64,000 bases of DNA from Azorinus chamasolen (GCA_963576725.1 OY755242.1:3551593-3615592), one strand, 5' to 3'; counted from the first letter of the stretch, positions 11,601 through 22,923 are shown. Notes: generated from the letters alone by a model not told the origin. Translations and numbers: made by a program.

Positions 11601-12129
11601 ATTAGCCTAAACAAATAACAATACGTGTACCATTATTACATTTAAAGTGTTAGGTCCGTGCTTAATATATAAAGTAGCCGCTTCAAGCTATTTACTCATG
11701 ATCTCCCATTTATGGTATACATACAGACGAAGCGTATAGACCCAGATCAGATGGCATCTGAAGGAGTCAACTGATCAAGGTCTAAACAGTTGAAACAGTT
11801 TGTAAGTGTTTTTATAAAAAATCCAAAGCAATCTCTTGTCATGGCACTGTTTATTTTTACTAGCACACATTGTTTTGTTGTGTCACATGCTATGAGCAGG
11901 GAAACGCTTAAGTGTCACATTTGGTCTTTCATCAATGTCTGTAAGGCTTTTTTCATCATTCTTTCAGCAGGTGACACGTGTTTATTACAATACCCTTGTT
12001 TTACAGACTGAAAGATGATCATTGGCTCTCCACACCATCAAAATGAGATTGGCCCAAAATTCTCTTTGAACGAGTTTATCGTAAACAAGGGATGTTTGTA
12101 AAACATGTATACCCGACTCCCAGACCTTT

Positions 12130-12912
12130 TACCCAATGACCTCACAAACTATATCTTGTGGTTCATTGCAGCAAGTTTGAAGATCCTAAGCCAAACCTTT
12201 GAGCAGTTATTGATTGGAAACAATTTCACCAGTTAAGGTCATTGCAACCTTGACATATAACCAGTGACCTTGAAAACATTAGGGGTCATGAGCAACCACC
12301 ACAGCAAGTTTGAAGATCCTAAGCCAAACCCTTGAGCAGTTATTGATCGGAAACCATTTCACCAGTTAAGGTCATCGAGACATCAACTTTAATCTTGTGA
12401 CCTCAAAAATAATAGGCCTAATCTAGTGGTCATGGCCAACCACCAAAGCAAGTTTGAAGATTCTTAACCAAACCATTGGGCAGTTATTGGTCGGAAACGA
12501 TTTAACCAGTTATGGTCATGTATACCTTCACCTTTGACCTAGTGACCTAAACAAAAACATGTATCTTTGACTTAGTGAGCTCAAAAGCAATCGGGATCAT
12601 CTAGTGGTCATGACCAACCATCACAGCAAGTTTGAAGATCCTCAGTCAAACCCTTGAGCAGTTATTGATCGGAAACCATTTCACCAGTTAAGGTCATGGT
12701 GACCTTGACATTTTACCTAGTGGCATCAAAAACAAAAGGGGTCATCTGGTGGTCATGACCAACCATCACAGCAAGTTTGAATATTCTACGCCGACCAGGT
12801 TTTCAGTTATTGATCGGAAACCTTCGAAATACCGACCGACAGACAGACCGACCGACCGACATGTGCAAAGCAATATACCCCCATTGTTACAAAAGGGTGG
12901 GGGTATAATGAC
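12130..12912. repeat. Degenerate ~150-bp tandem repeat ending in GACC microsatellite
   Basis: About five divergent copies of a unit containing CAGCAAGTTTGAAGATCC, AAACCCTTGAGCAGTTATTG, GATCGGAAACCATTTCACC and AGTTAAGGTCAT are separated by TGACCT-rich spacers. The block ends with GACC/GACA repeats (12833-12860) and ATACCCCCA...GGGGGTAT. It is a familiar class of mollusc interspersed repeat and has no coding potential. Confidence 0.65.
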
Positions 12913-14589
12913 ATGGGTGTAATGGGTTAAAGATGTTCGCTTGAAGTACAGTAAAACAGCTCTAAATCGAAATTCTAGTAGCTTAGATACAAATAGAACT
13001 TAGTTACGTTAAGTATGCGACTGCTTAATGCAAGCAGAAAGCTCCTACATGTACTTTGAATGTTGTAAACGGCATTTGCAAACAGTGTATATCCAGATCT
13101 AAGAGTTCATAGGATACTTATGATCAGGGTGTACACTGTTTGCATTGTAAATGATCTTGTATATTTGGATCTTATTTCTGGAATATTCATGTATAAAATA
13201 CTGACATCATTATATATTTTTATAATGACCTATGAACACATAAGTGTTTGTCTGTCGCAGGTCTATATTATTGCATAAGCACAAGGAGCAGACCTCCGAT
13301 CTGGGTCTGCTCTGTTTGGAAAGGCATATAAAGGGGTTTCAGAGACGCTGTGTCTTCCACAGCACCTCCTCTCCACCCACTTGTTCAAAATGGGTACCTG
13401 TGGGGGTCACTAGCCGGTAATGCGGCTGCGTGCCATATGTTAGCTTAACAGTGCTCAATATTGTAGGCGAATGACTCACTTACCATGCGAGTAAATTTAA
13501 AGTCGGCTGTGCGGTCCTTCGGGTTGAAATTAAACTATAACTATGTACTTTACTTTTTAAAGGGTTAAGATTTCATACTGAATTGAATCTGGAGTTAAAA
13601 CAATGATGGGGCATTACCGGCGTTCAGTTTAGTCTTGGAGACATATGGGGCATTACCCGGCGTTCAGTTTAGACTTGGAGGCATATGGTAGCTTAATGCA
13701 GGGTGAAAGTCATGCAGAAATCTCCTCTAGGAAATTTCTGCATGACTTTTCACCCTGTGTTAAGCAGCCACCTGCGAAAAAGAACGTTTTGTTTGTTTAT
13801 ATTTAAATTCTGATTTAGAGGGGTGTTACTGTTCATACAATGTCTTCCATTGCCACTCTTACAAAGTCAATTCGATGTTTTTAAGACGGGTGGAAGCTAA
13901 TTTAAAGCAGGACGAAACTGCAGATAGCATATAACAGCATTCTGTATGATTTTCCATTTACATTAAGCAACCACATTCAGATAAATGGTTCATGCTCATA
14001 CGATTCAATAATTTGGCTCAAAGCAGACCCCGTTTCAACAAAGTAAATGTTAATTATTCGCCTTTTTACGCATTTGCAGACGACCCGCTCCTATAAATAA
14101 CCTCTTACAGTGTTCTCTTCTGATCCGTTCAATCGTTGTTCGAGACTCCAATGAGAGATTGTCAAGGAGCTTGGATCTTGATGAGACGCCAAGTTACTCG
14201 TCGTATCATCCGGATCGAAATTGTCACTTAGATCACGATTAGCAGAAAGGGCTAAGAGAAGGTTAAATACGAGACATATATCCTTCTAGGCATTTTAAAA
14301 CAGTGTAGACCCAGATTAGACGGATCCTATTGCGGCCATCTGAGCAGTGCCTGGTCTGTTTGCCGATGAATCTCCAGTTTCTGCATGCGTTAATATGCCA
14401 TTTCAAAATATAATATTCATGATGTCATCATTTTGTAAGGAATATTCATGTAGTCAAGGGTTTATCTGGACCCAAACCCAAAAAGTGAGATTACTCAAAC
14501 TTTGATTTGAATGTTTCTTATACTTCGTTATTTTTTTGTGAAGTCTTGCGACTTCGTTTATTTCCTTTTTCTACACGCACGCACGCACG
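12913..14589. other. Gene-free region with MITE hairpins
   Basis: No gene is supported. Hairpin A lies at 13078-13143. A family C hairpin at 13686-13772 (GGTAGCTTAATGCAGGG...) is preceded by a 45-bp direct duplication containing GGGGCATTACC and GGCGTTCAGTTTAG (13611-13680). Degraded A/B hairpins lie at about 14159-14224 and 14292-14363. A CGCA/CACG microsatellite at 14574-14608 adjoins the LINE fragment that follows. Confidence 0.6.
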
Positions 14590-15619
14590 CACACGCACGC
14601 ACGCACGATAGTCTTATTTCTTGAAATTCTGCATTAATGGAGTTACGTTTTTCTTATAGATAGGAATACATAAATCATATAGAAATAAATTATATATGTT
14701 GTCGCTAGCATAATATCCTTTGTACATGCAGAATGTAGTAAGGTTTATAATCAGGTTAATATCATTATAATAGCTATTACCTGTTTTATACCCAATTATT
14801 ACTGTCTGCAGCTGTTTAATATTATTTGAAAATCCACATCTATGGAAAATATGTTCAAGTGTATCCCACATGGATGTTATTGAAGCACAAAAATCGATAA
14901 AGAAATGTTTATAGTCCTCTTGTGTATTACACAGATTACAATTGGAATTTTCTTCAATTTTCTATTTACACAAAATTTCTTTAGTATATAGAATGTAGTT
15001 AACCAATTTATATTTAAATTGTTTAACCCGGCTATCAAAGCATGTAGCATCTAAACCCAAATAAAAGCTATTCCACTTAATGTTTGAGTTAAACCTTTGC
15101 TCCCATATTCTGTGGTTGTATGGTTTAACTATTATATGCTTCGTGAGGATATTATAAATATATTTCTTTGCCATGTTTAAGAAAGACATTTTGTTGAATT
15201 CTATATCTAAATTCGTTTTAACATGAGTGAGAACAGATTCATTTGTTTTAATACTTTAATCCATAATCTAGGAATCTGGTTAATTGGCTAATCCAGTTAG
15301 TATTATTGAGAAGTTTTTCTAATACTATTTGTTCATCAATTGTCATTGTTTTTGGATCTAAAATGTCGTTAATAAATAAAAGGCCAGAATCTATCCACTG
15401 TTTAAAGATAAAACATTTCCCGTTAATTTGTATGTGTTTTTCTCCCCATATGAGTTGCTGTCTTATCTTGGCGAAATCTTTAGGGAACATCTTTTTTCAG
15501 ACTCGTCTACTTGTTTAAAAGAAATCCAGACATTAAAAACGTCGGCATAAACTGGGGAAAGTTTGATATTTGGGGACGGGATACATTTTGCTGTTGTTAG
15601 ATTCATGTTAAAAATTAAA
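14590..15619 (-). pseudogene. L1/Tx1-like LINE remnant, C-terminal part (block B)
   Basis: Minus-strand fragments read as the tail of an L1/Tx1-like ORF2: WGEKHIQINGKCFIFKQWID and NDILDPKTMTIDEQ (15248-15490), KYIYNILTKHIIVKPYNH (14962-15189), then MWDTLEHIFHRCGFSNN (14614-14871). Frameshifts and stops separate them. The element continues upstream at 20399-21985, having been split by the later LINE insertion at 15620-20398. A homologous copy lies at 33059-34747 in block C. Confidence 0.8.
15277..15619. repeat. Left 343-bp direct repeat flanking the LINE
   Basis: Identical, by reading, to 20399-20741: both start TGGTTAATTGGCTAATCC and end ATGTTAAAAATTAAA. It is part of the older L1/Tx1-like remnant. 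The identity, and the single copy expected from block C, make it most simply a very long target-site duplication of the LINE between the two repeats. Confidence 0.85.
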
Positions 15620-15776
15620 CATGTAGACCTTGGGTCACACACAACCAGTACAAAAGATCAAGGGGTAACCACGGAGACAGTTATAGCCCGACCTATCATT
15701 ACGATCACGTGAAGGATAGTGGCGACTATAACGGTCACCGTTACAGCTGTGATGAATATATCGACTGCCAGGAGTC

Positions 15777-16265
15777 GTGCAACAGGTTTTCGGCGTTATC
15801 GTCGGATGTAGACTAGTCTGCGTGCTATTGTATTGTAATACTATAACAGTTACGTTCATGTCATGTGATAAAATTAGTGATTGTGTTTGCATCTCTGCAA
15901 CTGTAATGCAGGGAGAAACGTCCGTTGGAAGTTACGCTTACCTAGGCAAACAGTGTAGATCTAGATCTGATAACCTGTTTTACACAGCTAGATACCAGTA
16001 TCAACATTATGGATCTGGATCGAGTGACCTGTTTTGTTTCACTTGTTATGCGTATACACTGTGTGGATCCAGATCTGGATCCAAACAGTTCGTATGGGGA
16101 AGTTATACTGGTTTTAACAATGCAATGACTGTAAACGTACATGTATGTCGGTCATTTAGGTATGTTGCATGTGTAGCTTCCTGTGACTGTACGTATATTA
16201 TGTATTTACATGACCGGAAGTATATGAGTGGTTTTCTCTATGTATCAAATAGTATGCAATTATGA
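15777..16265 (+). CDS. LINE ORF1, Cys-rich, 162 aa, function unknown
   Basis: An open frame directly upstream of ORF2. Its stop TGA (16263-16265) overlaps the ORF2 start ATG (16262-16264) as ATGA, an arrangement used for termination-reinitiation in some LINEs. The predicted product is rich in Cys, Tyr and Ser (for example CRSRSDNLFY, CFTCYAYTLCGSRSGS) with hydrophobic N-terminal residues. I see no RRM, CCHC knuckle or coiled coil, so it is not a recognisable ORF1 family. It could be an accidental open frame, and the true ORF1 may be missing. DNA at 15955-15981 and 16065-16090 resembles the arms of the window's MITE hairpins. Confidence 0.45.
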   Translation: MQQVFGVIVGCRLVCVLLYCNTITVTFMSCDKISDCVCISATVMQGETSVGSYAYLGKQCRSRSDNLFYTARYQYQHYGSGSSDLFCFTCYAYTLCGSRSGSKQFVWGSYTGFNNAMTVNVHVCRSFRYVACVASCDCTYIMYLHDRKYMSGFLYVSNSMQL

Positions 16266-19200
16266 GTTTTAATATTATGACCTGGAATGCCACTGGTATT
16301 ATGTCGAGCTCTTCGTATTTGTGCAATGCCTTAAATGACAATAGTATCGATATATGTGGTGTTGCAGAACATTGGTTGTATGAGCAAAATCTTTATTTTT
16401 TAGACTCTATTGATAACATGTACTGCAGTCATGCGGTTTCTGACTTCAGCTTATCGTTACCTAGTAATAGGAAAGTTGGTAAGGGTGGAGTGTGTATGCT
16501 ATGGAAACGCACGTTGAATAGCATAATCACCCCACTCGACCTTTATGACGATAGAATCATTGGTATCCAGCTTCAGATTGACCCTGAACATATTGTTTTT
16601 ATTTTTCAAGTTTATATACCCTGTACTAACCACGGGATGCATATTTTCAAAAGCTATATTGATAAGGTAGAGAATTTATTGTATAGTTACAGCCAGAAAG
16701 GCCTTGTAATTATTATGGGTGACATAAATGCAGACGTTACAGGGAATTCCAAACGCAGTTCGTATCTTACGGACATGCTTAGGAGGAACAATACCGTATC
16801 TTTAAATAACGTAGTATTAGATAATACTAGCACTAACTTTAGCTACAATGGCAATATAGGCTCTGCTATAGATCATATATTTATACCTACGGAGAAGAAC
16901 GATATGTTTGTAAACTGTAAAATACCTAGCGATGATGCGTTAAATGTGTCCAGTCACCGTCCGGTAATATGCACCGTAATTATTCCCATGTTCAATTATG
17001 GGTCATTGAATGATAGTGAATCCACACGTGTAAACTGGTCAAAGGTTGCACAACATCACATTGACAGTTACCAGACCTACTTGTCTAGTAACGGACGATG
17101 TGGCACTCATCTGAGTGAAACTATACAATGCACGTCTCAAATTGACAGTCTGTATTCTTTTATCGTTTCTCTCGTTAATACTGCCAATGCGAATTGTTTT
17201 CCTAGGTCGAAATTTAGGCGTTATTTAAAGCCTTATTGGGATGATGATTTGAAATGTGCATGTCGAATGTCAAAGATAAAACGTCGTATGTGGGTATTGA
17301 GTGGAAAACCACGTGGTAATGATCATGTGACATATGTAGAATACAAAACTGCTAAACGAAAGTTGAGAAAACTTCATCGTAAGAAGGTTATGCAGTATTT
17401 ATCTAATCTTCACGAAGAAATAGACAAATATGCTGATATAGATTCGAAATCATTTTGGACGTGTATTAAACGTCGACGTACTAAATCCCGCACTGCCGTT
17501 GGCAACGAAATGCTTTTTAATGGTATCGTATACCGGGATCCTGCATCTGTTAATGAGAATTGGGCAAGGTATTTTGAAGAACTGTATACTCCTACAGAAA
17601 ATGATGAATTTTATCACTCGTATAGATCGCAGATAATTAAGGAAATTGATAGTATTAATGACTATGTTTCTAATCAAACTTTTAATGACAATGATGGCGT
17701 AGTTTCAATAGAGGAAGTCGAACATGTATGCCATAAGTCTAAGAGAAACAAAGCATGTGGACCAGACGGGTGTTTTTATGAAAACTTCAAGTTTGGCGGC
17801 GATATTATGTATCGACTCTGTGCGAAACTATTTACCGCTATGCTTCAATCTTCTTATTGCCCTGCAGATATGAAAAAGGGGGACATTATTGTATTGCACA
17901 AAGGCGGGAATAAACCCAAGAATGATCCGAATAGCTATCGAGCAATCACTCTTTCGTCTGTTATTTTGAAACTTTACGAATCTGTCTTGTTGTCGCGTAT
18001 GAAGAATTGCAGCTATGTAATTAACGAACTTCAGGGTGGGTTTAGAGAGGGCATGGGCTGTCTCATGACGTCATTTCTTTTTAGAGAATGCAGTAATTAT
18101 GTAAGTGAAAATGATAGTAAGTTATTCGCATGTTTTTTAGATGTTCGTCAAGCTTTTGACAGAGTGTGGCACGAGGCTCTCATGGTGAAATTGTATAATA
18201 CAAATATCGACGTAATACTATATAAGGCAATATATAATTTATATCAGGATATGCGTAGTAGAGTGAGAAGTAATGGTTTTACATCTAGCTGGTTCCCGAT
18301 CTTACAGGGCACCAGGCAGGGTGGAGTAATCAGTCCACAATTGTATCTTATTTTGATTAACGATCTGATGAATAAGTTGACGCGCAGTCATTATGGATTA
18401 ACTGTATACGGTCTCAACTGTAGCTGTCCGTCTTCAGCAGACGATATGGTTTTATTATCCCTGTCGAAATCTGGTCTACAGGAATTAATGAACATATGTT
18501 ACGAATATGGGTGTACTTTTCGGTATACATACAATGCAAAGAAATCGGCAGTCATGGTCACGAACGAAAAATCCTCAAACAGAATGATAAATGGGCGGTT
18601 TTGGTATTTAGGTAAAGACAAAGTCAGTGAAGTTGATACATATACGCACTTAGGCGTTTTGTTTGATAAAAACGAAGAATTATCGCAGACCGTTAAAGTA
18701 TGCTCAAGTAAGATAAGGAAAACCTTTTTTAGCATAGTTAGCTGCGGCATATATGAAAATGGTATCCACCCTATCTCTGCGAGACATCTATATGAAACAA
18801 TCGTCCTCCCAAAGGCATTGTATGGGTGTGAACTGTGGTCGAACTTAAGTAAGGACGAACTGTTAACGCTTGAAATAGCCCATAAATTTTGTTTAAAATG
18901 GATCCAAGGTTTGCCGAAATGTAGCAGGACAGATATTGTTTTAACTTCTTTAGGTATGCTACCTATTGAGGCAGAGATTGATAAGAAGAAACTTGTATTC
19001 TTAGGGCAGTTATGCAGATTAGATAGCAGGAGTATTGTTAAGAATTGTTTTAACAATAGAATTTGCTATTACTTTAACCAATGTAATCATACCAGAGGTT
19101 TTATACCTGATATACATAGAATTTGCGGCAAGTATGGTCTGTCTGAAATTCTGGAAAATTACCTCCGTACTGGGGAGTTCCCGTCTAAGTCTGTTTGGAA

Positions 19201-19705
19201 GACATTGATAGATACTAACATAAAGATAAAACACATGTCTTCTGTTCAGTCGAGGATCTCCTCGGATAGCATACTTCAAGATTATTCCTTTATTCAGTCT
19301 CTTACAGTTATTCAGCCATGCCCTTTTTGGCTTCTAAGTAGATTTGACCGTAACTGCATACAATTTTCACGTGCAGCTGTTAGGTTCATCCACCTACTTT
19401 TTGTCAAACCTTATATTTCTCGGTGCAAACGTTGCAGAAGGTTAACAGACGAGATTGCTGTTCATTTAGGACTATACTGCGAAAATACCTTAAGTGCAAG
19501 GACCAGTTTATGGCATAGTATTTATCATCAGTTTGGTGAAGAGATATTCCAGAAATTAATCGCATGTCCCCCTCGCATGCAACTGGTTCATCTTTTATCT
19601 GGCCTATGTTACTTTCCGTACGTTGGCGTAGATTATGCAGTATGTCTTCGAATGGTTGGTTTATTCTGTCATAATATTTTGAATTATATAAACAAAGGAT
19701 ATTAG
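16262..19705 (+). CDS. LINE ORF2: AP endonuclease plus reverse transcriptase, 1147 aa
   Basis: This would nick target DNA and reverse-transcribe the element RNA at the nick. Residues 1-240 form an exonuclease-endonuclease-phosphatase domain: WNATG near residue 9, GVAEHW near 35, YIPC near 120, GDINAD at about 154, SSHRPV at about 231. The reverse transcriptase spans about 500-800: SYRAITLSS near 558, FLDVRQAFDRVWH near 625, GTRQGGVISP near 682, and SADD near 725 where YADD is usual. A C-terminal CKRC...H...C cluster near 1053 fits the LINE tail domain. The frame is uninterrupted. The start is chosen at the ATG overlapping the ORF1 stop. The tail resembles CR1-like elements, but the clade is uncertain. 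Confidence 0.93.
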   Translation: MSFNIMTWNATGIMSSSSYLCNALNDNSIDICGVAEHWLYEQNLYFLDSIDNMYCSHAVSDFSLSLPSNRKVGKGGVCMLWKRTLNSIITPLDLYDDRIIGIQLQIDPEHIVFIFQVYIPCTNHGMHIFKSYIDKVENLLYSYSQKGLVIIMGDINADVTGNSKRSSYLTDMLRRNNTVSLNNVVLDNTSTNFSYNGNIGSAIDHIFIPTEKNDMFVNCKIPSDDALNVSSHRPVICTVIIPMFNYGSLNDSESTRVNWSKVAQHHIDSYQTYLSSNGRCGTHLSETIQCTSQIDSLYSFIVSLVNTANANCFPRSKFRRYLKPYWDDDLKCACRMSKIKRRMWVLSGKPRGNDHVTYVEYKTAKRKLRKLHRKKVMQYLSNLHEEIDKYADIDSKSFWTCIKRRRTKSRTAVGNEMLFNGIVYRDPASVNENWARYFEELYTPTENDEFYHSYRSQIIKEIDSINDYVSNQTFNDNDGVVSIEEVEHVCHKSKRNKACGPDGCFYENFKFGGDIMYRLCAKLFTAMLQSSYCPADMKKGDIIVLHKGGNKPKNDPNSYRAITLSSVILKLYESVLLSRMKNCSYVINELQGGFREGMGCLMTSFLFRECSNYVSENDSKLFACFLDVRQAFDRVWHEALMVKLYNTNIDVILYKAIYNLYQDMRSRVRSNGFTSSWFPILQGTRQGGVISPQLYLILINDLMNKLTRSHYGLTVYGLNCSCPSSADDMVLLSLSKSGLQELMNICYEYGCTFRYTYNAKKSAVMVTNEKSSNRMINGRFWYLGKDKVSEVDTYTHLGVLFDKNEELSQTVKVCSSKIRKTFFSIVSCGIYENGIHPISARHLYETIVLPKALYGCELWSNLSKDELLTLEIAHKFCLKWIQGLPKCSRTDIVLTSLGMLPIEAEIDKKKLVFLGQLCRLDSRSIVKNCFNNRICYYFNQCNHTRGFIPDIHRICGKYGLSEILENYLRTGEFPSKSVWKTLIDTNIKIKHMSSVQSRISSDSILQDYSFIQSLTVIQPCPFWLLSRFDRNCIQFSRAAVRFIHLLFVKPYISRCKRCRRLTDEIAVHLGLYCENTLSARTSLWHSIYHQFGEEIFQKLIACPPRMQLVHLLSGLCYFPYVGVDYAVCLRMVGLFCHNILNYINKGY

Positions 19706-20398
19706 CATGGTATGACCATAGTATGTTGATCGCCATATCTATAACAATGTATTATTATAATATATCATGGTCGGATAGTACAATATTCAGCTATTGTTGT
19801 TGTGTTTGGTTTTTTTGGTTGCGCAGCAAAACATAGTAACTACGTCGACTATTTATCGATTTGTATATACATGTACATGTATGTATTTATATATTCATAC
19901 GCTGGACTCGGCTAGAAATGGTAAAGGACTACCTAGCTGAAACCTCGGGTATATAGTTTTCTGTTATGTACAATATGTTGCATAGTTACAATGTCGGTGA
20001 GCAATGTACAGCTCAGGTACGTCAATTATTTCTCTGTGTTTCGTTTCGACAGAGACATAATAAAAGGCGTCCAAATTAAACAACTTTCTCCACTTTAGTT
20101 TTCGGCTTTTCGCTATCGGCATGTTGCCACAATCTTCGCTGCGGTCGTCGATGTTGTCGTCGTGATCATGGTCATGCCTGTGATCGATATCATGACGGCT
20201 ATCATCGATGCCGTCATCGAAATTGTGATATGAATCTGACCGTGAATAGTTAGTGTTTATAATGCTGTGTGTTCAATGTTCAATGTTTGTTTGTCTGATT
20301 GTAACTGTTTACCATGTCTATATATGTATGAATGTATGTATGTATGTTGATATGCTCTCCTACATTGGAGGAAATAAAGATTATTATTGTTTTGATAG
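19706..20398 (+). other. LINE 3' untranslated region
   Basis: Non-coding. It includes a stretch of repeated GTCGTCGAT/GATGCCGTCATCG motifs at 20140-20225, a TATG microsatellite (20320-20345) and an AATAAA (GGAAATAAAG) near 20370. It ends in ATTATTATTG at the junction with the right direct repeat. Confidence 0.7.
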
Positions 20399-20741
20399 TG
20401 GTTAATTGGCTAATCCAGTTAGTATTATTGAGAAGTTTTTCTAATACTATTTGTTCATCAATTGTCATTGTTTTTGGATCTAAAATGTCGTTAATAAATA
20501 AAAGGCCAGAATCTATCCACTGTTTAAAGATAAAACATTTCCCGTTAATTTGTATGTGTTTTTCTCCCCATATGAGTTGCTGTCTTATCTTGGCGAAATC
20601 TTTAGGGAACATCTTTTTTCAGACTCGTCTACTTGTTTAAAAGAAATCCAGACATTAAAAACGTCGGCATAAACTGGGGAAAGTTTGATATTTGGGGACG
20701 GGATACATTTTGCTGTTGTTAGATTCATGTTAAAAATTAAA
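20399..20741. repeat. Right 343-bp direct repeat flanking the LINE
   Basis: Partner of 15277-15619, with no difference found on reading. Here a further 11 bp (TGTTTTGATAG, 20388-20398) also match the pre-insertion sequence kept in block C (33547-33560), so the original duplication may have been about 354 bp, with 13 bp later lost from the left copy. Confidence 0.85.
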
Positions 20742-21985
20742 AGATTTTCGCCGAGTTGGTTAAATAAAAAACTCGGTATTATCGGCTTTGTCTTCATTTA
20801 AAAGCGCTGTTATCCATTTCAGCTTAATTGATTTTATGAACGCCTCACGATCTATCGTATTGGTCTTCAGAACCAATCAGAGTTATGTTTAATTTTTTTC
20901 GCTTTTTCCATTCCATAAGAAATTGAATAACATTGAGTTTATTTCATCCTAAGCTTTCTTTGGCACAGTAAGTGATTGAAACAGGTAAACAGATTGTGAG
21001 ATTAATAATGTTTTTATTACTTTAATTCTACCACAATTTGAATTTTGACTTATTAATACTAATTTATCTACCATAAATTGAAATGTTTCTCCTCGAAATG
21101 CATCCCTATAGGCGTTTAAAGGTTTATCCAAATCCTTTGATTCACACATGTATTTATCGTGCCCAAAAGTAATCCCAAGTGCTTTAATTTCTTTAAATAG
21201 CTTTTTATGTCACCTACATGTATATTTTCAGTTGAATGTTTTGATTTCCCTATCCGAAGGCATTCCGTTTTAGCCTATTAAGCTTTAAACCTAAAAACAA
21301 TTCAAATTATTCAATAATTTGAAGCACATATTTGCGCCATCTTTATTTCTTGCAATAACAGTGGTATCAGCAGCTAGGCGCGTGAGTTTAAAACTAGTTT
21401 TAGTTAGATATATTTATATCAAAATTAAGGCCATTAAATGTTTCATCATTTCTTAATTTAATTGTCATTATTTCTGCTACTAGGATATAGATCAGGGCGC
21501 TCAAAGAGCATCCCTGTTTTAATCCTCTACTTGGGTATATTGTTTGAGATTTCCACCCGTTATTATATAAACAAGAAGTACGGCTTTTATAGAATGTTCC
21601 TATCCAGTTAAAATGAGTCGCCAAAATCCAAAGGTTTCTAAAACATAAACGTATGTTGTAAAGTATCAAACTCTTTTTTTTTCATCCAAGAATCGAATAA
21701 AACATTCAATATCAATTAAATCTACAAAGTCAATTATATATTGTATCTGCCTAATTTAATATAAGCCAGATACAAGATATAATAGACTTTGTTATATTTT
21801 ATTTCAACTCAGAATTAAATCCAATATATATATTTTTTATAAAACCTTGTTGATCCATGCTTATCAAAGTTGGTAACACTCTCTTAATTCTCTTTGATAG
21901 ACATAGTGTAGCAATTTTATAATCTATATTAAGAAGTGAAATTAAAGTCTCGTGTCTAATATAAGATACTTAACAATCCCATCAT
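20742..21985 (-). pseudogene. L1/Tx1-like LINE remnant, reverse transcriptase part (block B)
   Basis: The minus strand encodes pieces of an L1/Tx1-type reverse transcriptase. At 21669-21400 the pattern is FYKSRTSCLYNNGWKSQTIY, then PSRGLKQGCSLSALIYILVAEI, the conserved RQGCPLS-type region. At 21149-20949, FRGETFQFMVDKLVLISQ and GRIKVIKTLLISQSVYLFQ follow the active site. Many stops and frameshifts are present. The fragment is 5'-truncated and continues at 15619-14590 beyond the younger LINE insertion. Confidence 0.8.
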
Positions 21986-22923
21986 GTAAGCTTTTAACGA
22001 ATTCCCTCATAGTGAAGCCTGTTGATGCTTCTGTAAAAGCAAAACCTCCTATAGGAGTAAATGCTCTATTTACCACAATGGTTTAAAAAAAACACGATAC
22101 AAATCTAAATTTACCTAGGGAACCCTTAGACCTTATACACGGTGCGTACATTAGATTTTGATTCAGTCTCGCTCCTTATAGTCAGGTCGTACTTAGCAGG
22201 CTAAGTGTTAACGTATCGTGTCTAATATTCCTGACACATAATTATGTGCACACAATTTCATTTTTATCTGATATATTAACCCTTCTCCTGTTTAGCGAGA
22301 CTTGACTTCCAAAACTTTGCAAAACTATTGGAGCAGATCCAAGCCGTTTGACACTCCGGCGTTAGTTACTAATTTTTAACGAACCGAGACTAGAAAATGT
22401 TATACAATGGTATTATAGCGGATTTTTATTTTCAGAATGTAAATAGTCACTCATCTATATCTATATTCACTGTTGATATACATAGTTTAAACATTTGACT
22501 GTTGAATATGCATAGCAGATTGGCCATCTTTTCATAAATATTCAGTAGGTATTGAAATTTGGAATAATCGTAGAACAGGAAGAGAGTTAAACCTCCCCCA
22601 TGCTACAGTGAGCAAATATCGTGTGATATATTCTAGACCTACACTCAGTCCGGTCTGAATCCATACTGTTTGACATTAGCGATGTTTATAAAAGACGTTA
22701 ACGTCACATCCGTTCTTATTGCTAATGGAGTTGAAATAAAATATAACAACCGAATTTCATACAGTTTTAATTGTACGCAATGGAAACATTTATGGACAAG
22801 ATCAAAGTGGATTCAATAACAAGCAATAACGATGTAAATAGAAATAAAAACAAAACCAATAGCACAGTATCTGTACAGCACTTATTAGGAGCCATGGCAA
22901 TAAATCTCCATACATAGTTAACA
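21986..22923. other. 3' flank of CDC25 copy B, with half of a family D hairpin
   Basis: No gene. It matches block A 1292-2490, but lacks the pogo-like MITE found there at 1721-2013. It includes a family D half-hairpin (22047-22090) and remnants of TTAA-type and B-type repeats. Near the stop codon, the expected 3' UTR of copy B contains no canonical AATAAA on the minus strand. Confidence 0.55.

Larger units (their letters stand above)
15620..20398 (+). mobile_element. Full-length two-ORF LINE (non-LTR retrotransposon)
   Basis: The 4779-bp insert consists of a 5' leader (15620-15776), ORF1 (15777-16265), ORF2 (16262-19705) with endonuclease and reverse transcriptase, and a 3' region ending in AATAAA-like sequence and ATTATTATTG. 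It is absent from the matching site in block C, so it inserted after the B/C duplication. ORF2 has no stop or frameshift, consistent with a young, possibly active copy. The clade is not assigned. The N-terminal endonuclease, RT and C-terminal Cys/His layout fits the CR1/Jockey group. Confidence 0.85.

Noticed and set aside
11790..12011. 73-codon plus-strand open frame
   Set aside because: Compositionally ordinary AT-rich sequence beside a degraded hairpin; no splice context or domain.
18499..19056. 185-codon minus-strand open frame
   Set aside because: It lies opposite the LINE ORF2, which has clear endonuclease and RT motifs; it is a shadow frame.
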